Below, one piece after another: positions 45,097 through 56,617 of a stretch of DNA of 64,000 nucleotides. Every line of letters begins with the position of its first letter. The first letter of the stretch is position 1. This DNA is from Deroplatys truncata (taxonomy: Eukaryota > Arthropoda > Insecta > Mantodea > Mantidae). The stretch lies in assembly GCA_030765065.1 (NCBI GenBank), contig CM060984.1, forward strand, positions 83,477,988 through 83,541,987. Reading direction: 5' to 3'. The translations under genes were made by a program, and so were the position numbers. The notes beneath the pieces are model-generated. The model worked only from the letters and a program-made list of their open reading frames with translations, was not told where the DNA came from and made no database searches.

Positions 45097-45989
45097 ATAA
45101 AACAAAAGCCGCCGATATTTCTTTCCAAGCAATATGGATGGCTAAGATTTAGCCACTAAGAAAGCAGTAAACACAGCAAAGAAAGAAAGTTCAGTCCTGT
45201 TTCTAATGGTGCGAAGTGTATTTTATATTTATTTCTTCCTCATACACCGCAGATTTGGGCAGGATTTATTAGTGGCTTATATTCTATATATAAGCATGTA
45301 GGTAAGTTTCTGGATGACAAAACCTTTTTATAGTCCTTACGCAAGAAAATCTTGCTGTATTTCCTCTGTATCTTATAATAAAGTTGATTGCCAATGTATG
45401 CTAATAATTATACAAAGAGATAAAATTCAGTTCAGCGTAACATCAGACATCACTCAATCGATATTCTGCTAACCTTACCTTTTCTGATGGTTACAGACTA
45501 GGTATCAATTCCGAAATGTTTAAACTCAAGACTGGAGAATTTTATATCCATTAATTTCGTCCCTATTTCATTGAATATTAATGTGAAGACCACTAAAATA
45601 CGAATGTGGAGCCCTTATATTACTAAATAAATACACAGCCAAAATGAAATACTTTAAAAAGTCATCTAATGAACGTCAAAAAATTTCTCGGCCATTGAAA
45701 TGACATAGAATATACAACATTTTCAGAATTATGAACATTTTCAGGAGGAGATTAAGGAGCTGAAAATACAGCAGCCGCCGATATTTCATTCCTATTTCCG
45801 TGAATGTCAGTCGAGTTTTGGTGTTTTATTTATATCATGGGGTCTCTAGAAATAACAGTTTTAAGTGTTAAAGGGAAGCATTCAGCAACAAAATTTTCTA
45901 GAGCACTGTATAAGACCTAATTTCTGGATAGCACATTCTTGTGAAGATCTCAACATAAGATAAAAATCGTTATTTGAGGAAATAAAAAG
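45097..45989. other. Gap without a recognised feature
   Basis: No family block, domain or RNA gene was recognised. Confidence 0.45.
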
Positions 45990-46285
45990 CAACGAAACTT
46001 TTTATAGTTAAAGGGAAGTTAGTGGTGAGGGGAATTTTGTAAAAATCTTCGTGTTGCATTGCTAAAAATATGCTGGACTTAAGCACAGAGTTGAATATTT
46101 ATCTAAACGTTTCACTGTTTTTTAATTACATTGTCCAGAGATAGACATTAAAACTGCACACACTGCCAATACTATTTTTTGGTTCAGGGAATTTCAAAAC
46201 ATGTAGTTTTAGTGAAATCCAGATAATGAACTTTTGGATGAAATACCATACTTCCTCTATCTACCATAAGTAAGTCAATTCGCAT
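45990..46285 (+). repeat. Old HL repeat, 3' third
   Basis: AACGAAACTTTTTATAG, TGAGGGGAATTTTGTAAAAA, CACTGTTTTTTAATTACATT and the 3' end CTCTATCTACCATAAGTAAG. The 5' two thirds are missing. Confidence 0.6.
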
Positions 46286-46749
46286 AAATATAGAGCGAAC
46301 ATAACGAATTAATTAAGATTGAAACTTGATTGTCTGCATGCTGATTAGAGATAAAAAGAAAGAAAAACACAAAAACTGGGTGTCCGATGATATGTTAATG
46401 AATAATTCGCCCATGAGGTTTACAAAAGTCTGTGAACAGAATATTTTTATAATAATTATAAATTAGAATTATAAACAACAAAGTTATTCGTCAAATATAT
46501 TTCCAAACATTATTTTCCTGATTGAGTATTTTCAATTTCTGCGCATCGCTAGCTTTTAAATCAAGTTGGCTAATGAGTTGTGCCACTAATGCTCAGTTAC
46601 TTATACAAACGCAGAGAAAGGTAGAAATATGCTTACTGTTGTTCGCATATGGTTCAGACAAGGATCTAACCTAATAAACGGAGATTTCCTCGCCTTGAAA
46701 TTGCAAATAAGATATTTTTGACAAGTTAAACATTAATATCCTATTAAAA

Positions 46750-46804
46750 ACTCGAACGTGTAACAATCACATGACTTTCCCTAGAGACCATCTTTTATTT
46801 TTAT
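46750..46804 (+). repeat. Old HL repeat, 5' end (interrupted by SINE D)
   Basis: CGTGTAACAATCACATGAC and TTTCCCTAGAGACCATC form a worn 5' end. The copy continues at 47056. Confidence 0.6.
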
Positions 46805-47044
46805 TCGTCCTCCGTGATGTGGTGGTTACCATGCTAACCTCTAGTTCCTGAGGTCGTGGGTTCAAATCCGGCGCGGTGCGATGGATTTTTTCGGGAGTAA
46901 AAATCCTTAGTATGGTTTCCTTCGAAAGGAAAGTAAAGCCGGTGGTCCCGTGTAGTAGATTTACGGCACGTAAAACAACCTCAACCCTGATAAAGAGGCC
47001 TCCGAGCAAAACCATAAATAAACTCGATTTAATTTTTAAATTCG
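46805..47044 (+). mobile_element. SINE family D, complete copy with 11 bp target duplication
   Basis: TTTATTTTTAT flanks the element at 46794-46804 and 47045-47055. The head has GTGGTGGTTACCATGC and a B box GGTTCAAATCC near 46859. The body includes GTAAAAATCCTTAGTATGG and TAGATTTACGGCACGTAAA, shared with 18135-18350. It is 240 bp, inserted into an old HL copy. Confidence 0.8.
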
Positions 47045-47055
47045 TTTATTTTTAT

Positions 47056-47670
47056 AGCTTCTATAAACTATTGCTACATAGGCTTATTTTTCTATCTACC
47101 TCGCATTAATCGAGATAATGAATTACATTTAGTTGTGGATACAAAGGCAATACAAGAGGCTGAAGAGATATTCAGTTCTTTGAAATCCGGTCCCTATATG
47201 CTGGCCTTAAAGTTTCATACTCCTTCTACAAGAAACAACTGAATGGTAACAGCACTTAAAAATGACAAAATAGTTCAGAACGAATTCAAACTAATAAAAA
47301 CGAATATTTTAAATAGCTGATTATACAAAAACAAGAAGATTTTAAAATAAATTGTGTGTTTTAAAGCCATTCCTTTTTGTGTAGTAAGCCTTTACATAAA
47401 TCTTACTTTGTATTACATACCAGTTATACAAATTAGACAAAATGCATTCCGCATGAAGAGGACTTTATGGTTGTTCGCAGAAGAGTTGTGATATACAGTT
47501 TATCGGTGATGTAAATGTTTTAAGAAATATGGCATTTTAATCAAAATCGTTAGAGCCGTTTTTGAGAAAATAAGAAATAACGAAACACTTTCCACGGAGA
47601 AGATAGTTTGGATTAATGGGATTTTCTTGAAAATCTTCGTGCCATGCCCTTGGTAGATACTGAACTCTTA
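47056..47670 (+). repeat. Old HL repeat, middle part
   Basis: This is the continuation of 46750-46804, from AGCTTCTATAAACTATTGC through CTGGCCTTAAAGTTTC and AATCGTTAGAGCCGTTTTTG to ACTGAACTCTTA. There the mariner element interrupts it; it resumes at 48931. Confidence 0.7.
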
Positions 47671-47672
47671 TA

Positions 47673-48928
47673 CGAGGACAGTCCCAGAAGTACCTGACCT
47701 GACGTATATATAGCGGTTGTTGTTTCAAAAAATGACTATGGTAGAAAGTACCACCCTTATAAAGCTTAAGTTTGAAGTTTGATGATGCTACGTTGTTTAG
47801 TAATTGTTTGACAACCATTAATAGTGAAGTCTCTCAGCGAATTTGTAAACATGGATAAAACTGGTCATCGTTTTGTGATACAATACTTTCATTTGAAAGG
47901 TCTTAGTCCAACTAATCTTAAAGCCGAGCTAGATTCTACTCTGGGGGAGTCCGCTCCTTCGTTTACAACAGTAAAATATTGGGTGGCAGAATTTAAGCGA
48001 GGCCGTACGAGCTGCCAGGACGAACATCGCAGTGGTCGACCAAATGAGGTGACCACACCAGAAATTGTGCAGAAAATCCACAAAATGGTATTGGATAACC
48101 GTCAACTGAAAGTGCGCGAGCTAGCAGACATTGTAGGTATTTCAAAAAGTGCTGTACATTGTATACTGACTGAAAATTTGGACATGAGAAAGCTGTGCAC
48201 AAGATGGGTGCCGCGTTTACTCAGAATGGAAAATGCAGCATCGTGAGAATGTTTCAGTCAAGTGTTTGGCGATATTTCGCTGCAATAAAGCCGAGTTTTT
48301 GCGTCGATTCATAACCATAGATGAAACATGGGTCCATCACTTCACACCTGATACGAAGGAACAGTCAAAATAGTGGATTGAAAGGGGAGAATCGGCTCCA
48401 AAGAAGGCAAAGACATCTGCAGGCAAGGTCAAGGCGTCAGTTTTTTTGGGATGCGCGTGGGATGCGCAATCAATCGCGAATATTGTGCAAACTTATTGCA
48501 GCGTTTGAATGATGAAATCAAATAAAATCGGTTGCATTTAGCGAAAAAGAAAGTTCTGTTTCATCAAGACAATGCATCACTTCACACATCCATTATCACC
48601 ACGGCGAAAATCAATGAGTTGAAGTTCGAATTGCTTCCTCACGCATCCTATTCGCCAGACTTAGCCCCATCTGATTATTTTCTGTTTCCAAAGTTCAAGA
48701 AATGGCTTGGTGGTAAAATATTTGCCAACAATAAAGAGGTGGAGTTTGCAGTTGATGGCTATTTTGCAGAACTCGACGGTTCTCATATAAGCAGGATATC
48801 GAAGCTATTGAACATCGCTGGGAAAAGTGTATCCAGCTGAAAGGAGACTATATAGAGAAATAAAGATGTTTTTTCCCAAAATGTTTGTGTTTTCTTTGTT
48901 AGGTCGGGTACTTCTGAAACAGCCCTCA
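47673..48928 (+). mobile_element. Mariner transposon, full length, decayed
   Basis: The inverted ends are 28 bp: the left runs 47673-47700 with CAGAAGTACC in the centre, and the right runs 48901-48928, with about five mismatches between them. TA is present on both sides (47671-47672, 48929-48930). The length of 1256 bp is usual for mariner. It inserted into an old HL copy: the HL text ACTGAACTCTTA plus TA plus GAATTTGGTATTTTC is continuous once the element is removed. Confidence 0.9.
47851..48840 (+). pseudogene. Mariner transposase pseudogene (D,D34D)
   Basis: The active family protein cuts and joins element DNA at TA sites. The chosen start is the methionine of MDKTGHRF at 47851. The N-terminal helix-turn-helix part is intact to about 48235, including KVRELADIVGISKSAVH and RWVPRLL. 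A frameshift follows near 48236. The first catalytic aspartate lies in ITIDETWVHH (codon at 48320), followed by a stop after KEQSK and a deletion or frameshift near 48470, where part of the core is damaged. The last part is open from 48532 to 48840 with FHQDNASLHTS (codon 48568) and SPDLAPSDYF (codon 48673). The spacing between these two aspartates is 34 residues, as in mariner. All three catalytic codons survive, but the protein cannot be made. Confidence 0.9.
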
Positions 48929-48930
48929 TA

Positions 48931-49070
48931 GAATTTGGTATTTTCACACACATACACACGACCTTTTCTCTGAAAATGCTTCCAAAATTTTCCGGTGAAA
49001 CCTCGATATCGAATTCTTGGTTGGAATGCAATACTTTCTCTTACGTACTACAGATAAAGGAAGTCACATA
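48931..49070 (+). repeat. Old HL repeat, 3' part after mariner
   Basis: GAATTTGGTATTTTCACACA, a short ACAC tract, CTCGATATCGAATTCTTGG and GGAATGCAATACTTTCTC. The 3' hairpin is worn. Confidence 0.65.
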
Positions 49071-49760
49071 AGACGCAAATGTGACGTCAACGTTTATAGA
49101 TAAGAAAATTGGTACCCTAGATCATAAGAAGCTTCTTATGTGGTTCTCGATGAAAGACTGCGTATAAGCTGAAAGAAGAAATTAACTGAGCTGGAACAGA
49201 CCATAAGGTTCGTAGACACGATAATGATGGAGTTAATGGCTTCCTCTGTGTTCAAGGTTGAGGTAAAGCGCTCCGCATCGTAACCCAAAGACATTTCAGA
49301 TATTCTCACACATACCAATTTTTATTGCAAAATTCCTGAATCATATCATATACATTATCCGTTTTATACACATGGAGTGTAAACAATAATTGTTATATTG
49401 CTTAGCTGTTTTAATATTTGAAACGTTAAAGGTTAGAAGAAATAATGAGTAGGGTAAAAAGGACAGAGCATACACAGCGGCCAATGTACGATATTGTCAT
49501 GTCAAATCTACTCGTATGGAGAGGTGGCGAGAAAATAGGTTTTAGGGAGATGAGGCAGGTGACAGAGAGACCATTTCAAAATGGTTGCCTCGCAATTTTT
49601 GGATCACGATTGTTAATCCAAGATGGTTATGTCTAGTCTAGGTTGAAGCGAGCTACATAGAATCATTACGGGTAAGCCAAGATGATGCTACGTGTAACCT
49701 AAGGAGAAAACTCTCAGAGAGTTGAGAGGAGTTGGCATCAGTATACAAGATACTCTAATT
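49071..49760. other. Gap without a recognised feature
   Basis: Frames on both strands lack family motifs. Confidence 0.45.
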
Positions 49761-49902
49761 CAAGGGTGGCGAAAAGGCCTTCCTTCCGCGAGTCACCAAA
49801 TATGCAACACACATTGCATCACACAGAGCATGTGAAAAACAAAGGAACAGTGGCAGAGAGGGAACGGCGCCTACGAGTGGAGACCCATTTTCGCCACCTC
49901 TG
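49761..49902. mobile_element. hAT-type MITE, 142 bp
   Basis: The ends are inverted: CAAGGGTGGCGAAAAGG at the left and the reverse complement of CAGAGGTGGCGAAAATGG at the right. They are flanked by an 8 bp near-duplication, CTCTAATT (49753-49760) and ATCTAATT (49903-49910), with one mismatch. The 8 bp duplication and CAG-GGGTGGC-type ends are typical of hAT elements. It is non-coding. Confidence 0.7.
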
Positions 49903-49910
49903 ATCTAATT

Positions 49911-51481
49911 TATAGAGAAGGAGGTAGACGTAAAGGAGATAGCATTCGTTGTTTTCCGAATTTAGGTAGAATTATCCTAACCTACGAGATGGCTAAATGT
50001 CTTAGATATACGTGCTATGCCCACCAGCCATTGTCACAGCTTGGATTGTACCCTCGTCTTACAGAGATGTAGTGAGAGCAATACTGCTGCGGGGAGGCCT
50101 CTGGCATTCGACCATTCACAGCTATGCAGTATGCATATTAAACTTACAGTAAATTAATTAAAACGCTATTCGTAAATTCCCCTTTATTAATTCTATTAAC
50201 GCGTGGTCTCTGAGTTACACTCTCCCTTCGTAAAAAACATCACTCACTGTAGTTAAGCTTAAAGAAACATAAGACTCATGAATGGTGATGTTATCTGAGC
50301 TTCAAACAGCAATAGAACAATTTTATCCTGGAGGCAGAGCTACCCCCTAGGGTAATCTCATTATGATATGTGTTATCTTTTGACATATGGATCTAGCCGC
50401 TACAGGTCCCCACCCCACTTTCAGGATCAAAGAAAGGAAATTTCTAGAACACGATAAATACATTATTATTTTAAGATAAGCCGGCAGCCTCTTAAGTGAT
50501 CATCTCAGTTTCTGCTCATTCCACCCTTATTCTAAATGACATTAAGATGATTGCCATGGAGAGTGTGCAGTTTATATTGTTTACTTTTAGCAATAGAATT
50601 AAATTCTGTCAAAAACGTGATTACAATTAAAATCGCGTAATAAGCAATATGGAGAATAAATCCATCTTGAAGTCGAGATAGAATGTTGAGAATAACCGTG
50701 TGGGTAAACAAACTTGCGGTATGATGATTGATCCCCCCCAAAAAAGGCACTTGTAGAACGTCAAGACAATTCCCCCACACCCCATTCTTAATGAAAGATA
50801 GCGTATTACGCAAATTTTGTGATACTCGTGTTTACATCGTCTTCTTGCGACCAGCATCAAATGTCACCTCCCTCCATTTCTGTGAGTGGTTATCAAACAT
50901 TCAAATCAATTTACATATAAAATATAAAAAAGTATAGATACTTGAATTCGGGTTAGAATTTTAAGAGGAATCCAATGGTTTAATAGGATTTTCTCTATTT
51001 CAAAGAATATGTGGTGCATATTGAATAAATGTAATAAAAATATACCTAAGGAGGACTTGTGAAACCTCAAACACGATTATATTTAACCCCATGAATCCAT
51101 TGCCAGTATCAGATACCGGGATCCTGAAGGAGGAGACTGGCTTTTAACTCGATTCGCGTGGAGTGCTTAAGTAATGAATTTTGCACTTTAATTGAAGAAT
51201 GCATTGAAGAATCCATTGTCGTAATAAGAGCCAGTTTATCGTGATGAATTGTCCTCTTGAAATCCGCAATATTTAATCAAATCCAATATTTAACGTAAGA
51301 TAGTCATGTTTCTTATGGAATAAGCCAAGAATTAACTCAGAAATGCATACAATGCTTCTTAACAAATTCCTCACCAGCCGCCATGAATATTACACAGATA
51401 TTCTTGATAGACTGTGCATTCTTAGGTGACAAAGTCTGTTTGTATAATTTGCGAATATTTCCTATTAAGTGTACTGCCCTT
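49911..51481. other. Gap without a recognised feature
   Basis: About 1.6 kb. The overlapping frames at 50532-50937 on both strands show no motif. Confidence 0.45.
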
Positions 51482-52267
51482 TTACTTTCTCTACCACGTA
51501 CATCCCAAAATTCGATACCGATATTTCACCGTAAATACATGTTTTGAGGATCCCTGAATAAAATAAACCTTCTTAAGAAAAAGGTCCGTGTGCGCATGTG
51601 TATGTTTGTGTGTGCGTCTGTGAACAACATAACTCAAAAAGAAAAGTCAGATCAACACCAAACTTGGTATTGAGATTCAGAACCTTCCAAAGATGCGACA
51701 CGAAGATTTTCAAGAAAGTAACCCGCCCCAAACTACAGTTTACATTGAATATGTTAGAGACACTTACATGAAAAATAAACTGCTTATCTTGAATTTACTG
51801 TAAATAGCCTGTAAAGTCCTCTTTATTTGGAAGGAATTTTGTATAATCTTGTATAACTGTTAAACGTTAAGCAATAGACGAAAACGTACTACACAAGAAA
51901 TGTAGATCTCTTTAAAACACAGATTTATTTCAAATAACTTTTTTGTGGCATCAGCCGTTTCCAAGGTATTCGTTATTAATGGTTCTATTTGTTCAAAACT
52001 TTGCCATTCTTTTTAAGCCGCATAATTTTCAGTTGTTTCTGGCGATTGCATGGAATTTTAAGACCAGCGTATAGAGTCCAGTTCTTCAACATTTGACTAT
52101 CGTTGTTTTCTTTGTATTCTAAACAGATGTGTAATGTAGCTACCTTTGCAAAGGTTTATCCGGATTAAAATGAAGTATATAGAAAAATATACTTTCGTGA
52201 CTATAACTTATATACCTATTAATAAATAATGGAGGGGACAGAAAGTTATGTGAATGTAATACATCAG
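51482..52267 (-). repeat. Old HL repeat, nearly full length
   Basis: The 3' end TTTACTTTCTCTACCACG has lost one hairpin arm. A GTGT tract lies at 51590-51625. The body is in order, and the 5' end is AAGTTATGTGAATGTAATAC with ATCAGA near 52267. Confidence 0.7.
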
Positions 52268-52914
52268 ATTTTTTCGAAATTCGCCTACTAATTTAACGCC
52301 TTAATGAATAAACGTTCTTTCCAAGAGTTGTGGTTCAGAAAGTTTCGATTCAATTTCCTGATCTGGCCTCGTATCCAGAACGTTTAGGTTGAAATAATAA
52401 ATCCATGGCGTAAGAGGAACCTAGCCACTTTTCTGCATATGATTATGAAAAGCTGTACAGATGATATACCTTTTTAAACATCGCAACCAAGATCCTGGTT
52501 GTAATCAAATCTATGCAGGGAGTGACACGTATATGTACAAGAAGCATGGTACATTCAGTCACTACTTAAAGGTTTTAGGAAGGTTGTTTTCTCAATAATT
52601 TTCAAATTATATTTTTCGGTTCATTTTTCGAAAGGTGACGGGCTATTTATGTTCCAGAAATTTTAGGTTTTTCTGAAATGATTTACTGACTAATGCAATT
52701 TCGTTATGTTACAGAGTGAAGAAGGTATTGTCAGAAAAAGCTTTGTTGCACTCTGTTTGTTGTTTCAATGGAGTTGAATGATATCTACTCAAAACCCTCT
52801 GCATGTTTTTGCAAATAGAACTAAACAGATCATTGTTAAATCCTTAGGCTATGTGTTTCATTCAGAGTGTTTTGCGACTGACAAAGTGGCAATTTATTCT
52901 TGTTTTGAGAGACA
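52268..52914. other. Gap without a recognised feature
   Basis: Nothing recognised on either strand. Confidence 0.45.
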
Positions 52915-53140
52915 GAACACGCCTCTGTGGTGTAGGGGTAGCGTAACCTACCTAACATTCAAGAGGTTTCAGATAGGGTGAGTTACCCGGATAAGGTTTT
53001 TCGGATTTTCCCTTATCCTGAGAAAACGAATTTTGGTTAGTTTTAAGGTCATTGGTCCCCGGGCTTGTTTGAGCATCTTCATTAATTCATCGTCCGATAT
53101 GATCTTCCAGGCCATACATAGGATGTTAAACAAAAACAAA
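52915..53140 (+). mobile_element. SINE family E, copy 1
   Basis: The head GCCTCTGTGGTGTAGGGGTA resembles a tRNA 5' half, with a worn B box near 52965. The body has TTTTTCGGATTTTCCCTTAT and CCCGGGCTTGTTTGAGCA, shared with 2705-2860. The tail is an AAAC/AAAT repeat at 53130-53150. Confidence 0.6.
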
Positions 53141-53169
53141 CAAACAAACAAAGCTGATGGCAGGTATTA

Positions 53170-54308
53170 CACTCCCATGGCCGTGTGCACTATCCTCGTT
53201 AAACAAACCCTTCCGGACCTTCAGCTTACCGCGGTAAGAATTTGACCGGAGTAATCATCACACAGTGGTGCACCAATGTTCACCGCAGTTTAGGTGACCA
53301 TGGTTACCTGGCAGGCGCTCATCTTGGTTGAGTGCAGCGTTCACTGCAGGTAAACTCTACTGAAAGCACCCGGATGTACATCGTCTCAACTGTTTTCCAC
53401 TTGTTCTACCTCTTTGCTGAAGCGCATGCATGTAGCTCAGCGTGCAATGGAGGAAAGCAAAAGTAGACCCAAGTTTCTGTGTTACGTTATTAAATTTAAC
53501 ATCAATTCTTAAGAAAAGATAGAAAGTACAGATATAGAAGCAATTACCTTTAGATGGACACGTGGGAAAAGCTGGCCTTACAATTGATAAGAAAAATATG
53601 CTGAACTATTATAGACGCTTTTTATTTCTTTCCACACTGACTAAATTCCAGTTAGCTTAGCCGATATTCACTGAAAGACAGGCAGAAAAAAACAAGATTT
53701 GGACGCGGAACCTCTTGAATAAGAGACGGACACGCTATCCCGACACCACGATGGCAACATCAGATGCAAGACTTCGGCACTAATCTTTTCAGGTTACCGG
53801 ATTCCTATATCTGTTCAATGTACTTAATATTCTTGAAAATGTAGTAATTGCACTATATTCATTCATTAATCTCCTTATTTCTTCCTTGTTCTTGGAACTC
53901 TGTTTCAACTGATATAATTATGATACGTAATGTCATGGTGGTGTGGATTTTCGTTACGTCTTGGGTCAGGATATTTAAGGCACCTGTCGCACAAACAGGT
54001 CTTAAAGCATTAAAAATTACAAAGTACATTAAAGTAACTTTATCAGAATGTATTCACTGGCGAAAATGCAGTGCATATATTCTTTAGGAATTCTAACCTA
54101 TACAGTTCCGTCATTTTAACATTTCAGCACAAGTAAAGTTGAAAATAATCGAAGAAAATCGGCCGTTCATGGCCGGTCAGATTTAACCGCGGTAAAATCC
54201 TCGATAACTTATACCGGCGTCGATGCACCACAAATGACTGTTCACTGCGGTAAAGTCCATACTTTACTACGGTAAAATCTTGATCGAGAATGGTGCACAC
54301 GGCCAGTG
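53170..54308. mobile_element. Harbinger-type non-autonomous transposon, TTA target duplication
   Basis: Inverted ends share CACT then GGCCGTGTGCAC; the left end has a 5 bp insertion between the two parts. TTA flanks both sides (53167-53169 and 54309-54311), fitting the 3 bp TWA duplication of PIF/Harbinger elements. Inside both ends lie repeated GCGGTAA motifs, including TTACCGCGGTAA at 53226-53237 and TTAACCGCGGTAAAA at 54183-54197, plus TTCACTGC-type copies near 53278, 53340 and 54241. A tRNA-like fragment on the minus strand at 53690-53760 sits inside. No transposase motif was seen in 1139 bp. Confidence 0.65.
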
Positions 54309-54431
54309 TTATATTTTCATGACATTTCTTTGTTTTTGGTCTTTCACGAAGTTACATCGGACCTATCTATATCATAACTCTCCGAAAGAAAGTTTATTCA
54401 TGGTTGAATTAGCAGGTGGATTTTAAAGATA

Positions 54432-54638
54432 CTATGCAGATTCTTTCGAAATAGAGAGTATTCCTAGATTTTTTCTTGCTCGCCAAACCATGAACTTGTC
54501 ATACAACTTTTCATAAATTTTCTTTGATTTTTCAGGAAGTAAATTCTTGCTTACATTCCTCGCCTCCTCCAGCATATCAAGAGGTGTGGAACTAAATCCC
54601 ACCTCTTCAAATTCACTAATAAACATTTCTATCTCCAT
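54432..54638 (-). pseudogene. Crypton-like tyrosine recombinase fragment, N-terminal SAM-like part
   Basis: The 68-residue minus frame has FEEVGFSSTPLDMLEEA, then LLPEKSKKIYEKLYDKFMVW followed by RARKN. This matches the style of the core-binding (SAM-like) segment at the front of the tyrosine recombinases found in many arthropod genomes, where the protein normally continues with a segment such as a leucine-rich FSELS part and then the catalytic domain with R, H-x-x-R and Y. Here the frame stops after ILSISKESA, and no catalytic part is visible downstream (toward lower coordinates, where the Harbinger-type element lies). It is either a truncated relic or one exon-like piece. The call rests on motif recognition alone. 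Confidence 0.5.
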
Positions 54639-54822
54639 CTTGTAAAATCAACACCTGCGACCTTGAATCGATATTCACTTGTTATAGAAGCGCATCTACA
54701 ATACGTATTGAGAAATTGATTTATCGCATTTTTATTTTCTTTCGTGTGCATCTAAATATTAAATATTTATTGTATATCTAAATGTCGTAGAAAAACTATT
54801 GTATGCAAGTCTCATATACTGG

Positions 54823-54894
54823 TTATTAAGACGCTCGTGAACTGTTCGGCGTGAGCGAGCGTCAAAAGTTACTCGTCACTCGTGTCTTAATAAC
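54823..54894. repeat. Imperfect foldback with GTTATTAAGAC arms
   Basis: The left arm GTTATTAAGACGCTCGTGA and the right arm, as the reverse complement GTTATTAAGACACGAGTGA, differ by a few bases around a 30-35 nt loop. It lies upstream of the Crypton-like fragment on that fragment's strand. Confidence 0.6.
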
Positions 54895-55609
54895 TCCTGT
54901 TATAGGATTGTTGCATAATTAACTATTGTTCCTTCTGCATAATGAGCATTCTCTACCGAAATATGTATATATTATACCTATAGGGGACGATTACTTTTGG
55001 GTGTCACAGTAAATGTATTATGCTTATACTTTGTTCTTTGAATTATGTAGCTAAGCTTTCGTTCTGATCAGCACTATAAAATGCGGTGCATCATAAATAT
55101 ATTAGTTTGTTGAATATTTTAGGAGAAAGCTGCACTAAGGCGTATATTTCCTATCTCGTTTTAATTGCAACAGTGAATTCAACAGCATGGTCAATTAAAT
55201 CTCGCCGAAGATACATTATGTGTAAGCAAACCACTATTTCGACCTATTGCGTGCAAAAGCGCAGTGGGCGAACATGTGTATAGAAGTGGGATGGACAGGC
55301 TTTCATCGCCTACCCGACAACAAACATACAAAATGCCACTACCTCCTTAAGAAACTTCGTCATCACAACCACTGTGACATCGGTCATCTTAATAAAGCAT
55401 GATGGTGACTTCGTATTGTGATTTCTTCGTGTGGGTTACTTCTGTGGTGAAGTAAATATACATACTTATTTGCTTCATAATGTCACTCAGCATTCAATTT
55501 CCATGCATCTTTGTTGTTCCAATGACATCCTTCAACCTTCATATTGGTGTGATGGTCTCATGTTCTGGATAACTTCCCCTGCGGTCCATATCCTTGTGAG
55601 GCTGATTTT
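54895..55609. other. AT-rich gap without a recognised feature
   Basis: Nothing recognised. Confidence 0.45.
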
Positions 55610-55724
55610 TACTTTCTCTAATGCAGGTCAAGCAAGCATTACATTCGATCCAAAACTTGATACTGGGATTTGAGTGGAAATATACGCGTTTTGAGATCCC
55701 TTGAAACAAAACCCTCTAAAAAAA
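55610..55724 (-). repeat. Old HL 3'-end fragment
   Basis: TTTTACTTTCTCTAATGCAG, ATTACATTCGATCCAAAAC and GTTTTGAGATCCCTTGAA. It is cut by the young copy at 55725; no clear continuation was found on the far side. Confidence 0.6.
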
Positions 55725-56617
55725 TCTGATGTGTTACACTCACACGACTTTCTCTACTCTTGTACAAACTATTTTTACAAACGCTTCTTCTCCATCTACT
55801 TCATGTTAATCGAGATAAACATTTGCAGACTCTATCTTATTGCTAATTTTCTTGTAGATGTAAGGGGAATATATATTTACAAGGGCAAAGTAGCCTTTAA
55901 GCACATACATATCTCTTAATAGCTGGTTGCTAGGTGCAGCACTATTCCCTTTGCCACAGATTAATACTCTTTGCATATACAAGACAAAGAAATGAATAAC
56001 GAATTCCCATTTGAGAAAATAAGTATTGAAAATAAGGGAATAACAAGCAATATCTCGAAAATGGTTCACTCAACAAAAAAATGTATATGACATAAATTGT
56101 GTATTTTAACGCGATCTACATTTTTTGTGTAGTAAAATTTTGTCTATCTCTTATGGTTTACCAGTTATGCAAAAGTCGTTCGCAATGAAGAATACTTTTG
56201 GAGACATTCCCAGAAAATTAAAGATATACATTTTATTTATCATGAAAATATCTTAAACATATGATATTTTAATCAAAATCGTTAGAGCCATTTTTGAGAA
56301 AATTAAACTTTTCGAAAAATGTTCCATGTAAAGGATACTCTGTGGTGGGGGGAGTTTCTTGAAAACCTTCGTGTCGCATCCTTGGAAGATACTGAACCTA
56401 AATACCAAGTTTGGTGTTTATCCGACTGTTCGTTTCTGAGTTATGCTGTTCACAGACAGACACACAGACAGACACACACACACGGACATGTTTCCAAAAA
56501 TGCTTTTTTTTGGATTCAGGGGATCTCAAAACATGTATTTCCGGTGAAATCTCGGTATCGAATTTTTGGGTGGAATACAATACTTCCCCTACTTACTATA
56601 CGTAGTAGAGAAAGTAA
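55725..56617 (+). mobile_element. HL repeat, young full-length copy (subfamily A)
   Basis: Plus-oriented, 893 bp, with all landmarks. It is very similar to 4403-5313 and 32109-33000, including GGGGAATATATATTTACAAG and GTGCAGCACTATTCC. The CAGA tract is at about 56452-56484. Confidence 0.85.

Noticed and set aside
53848-54087. A 79-codon frame inside the Harbinger-type element as its transposase
   Set aside because: No DDE or Myb-like motif, ordinary AT-rich composition, and far shorter than the family's protein.
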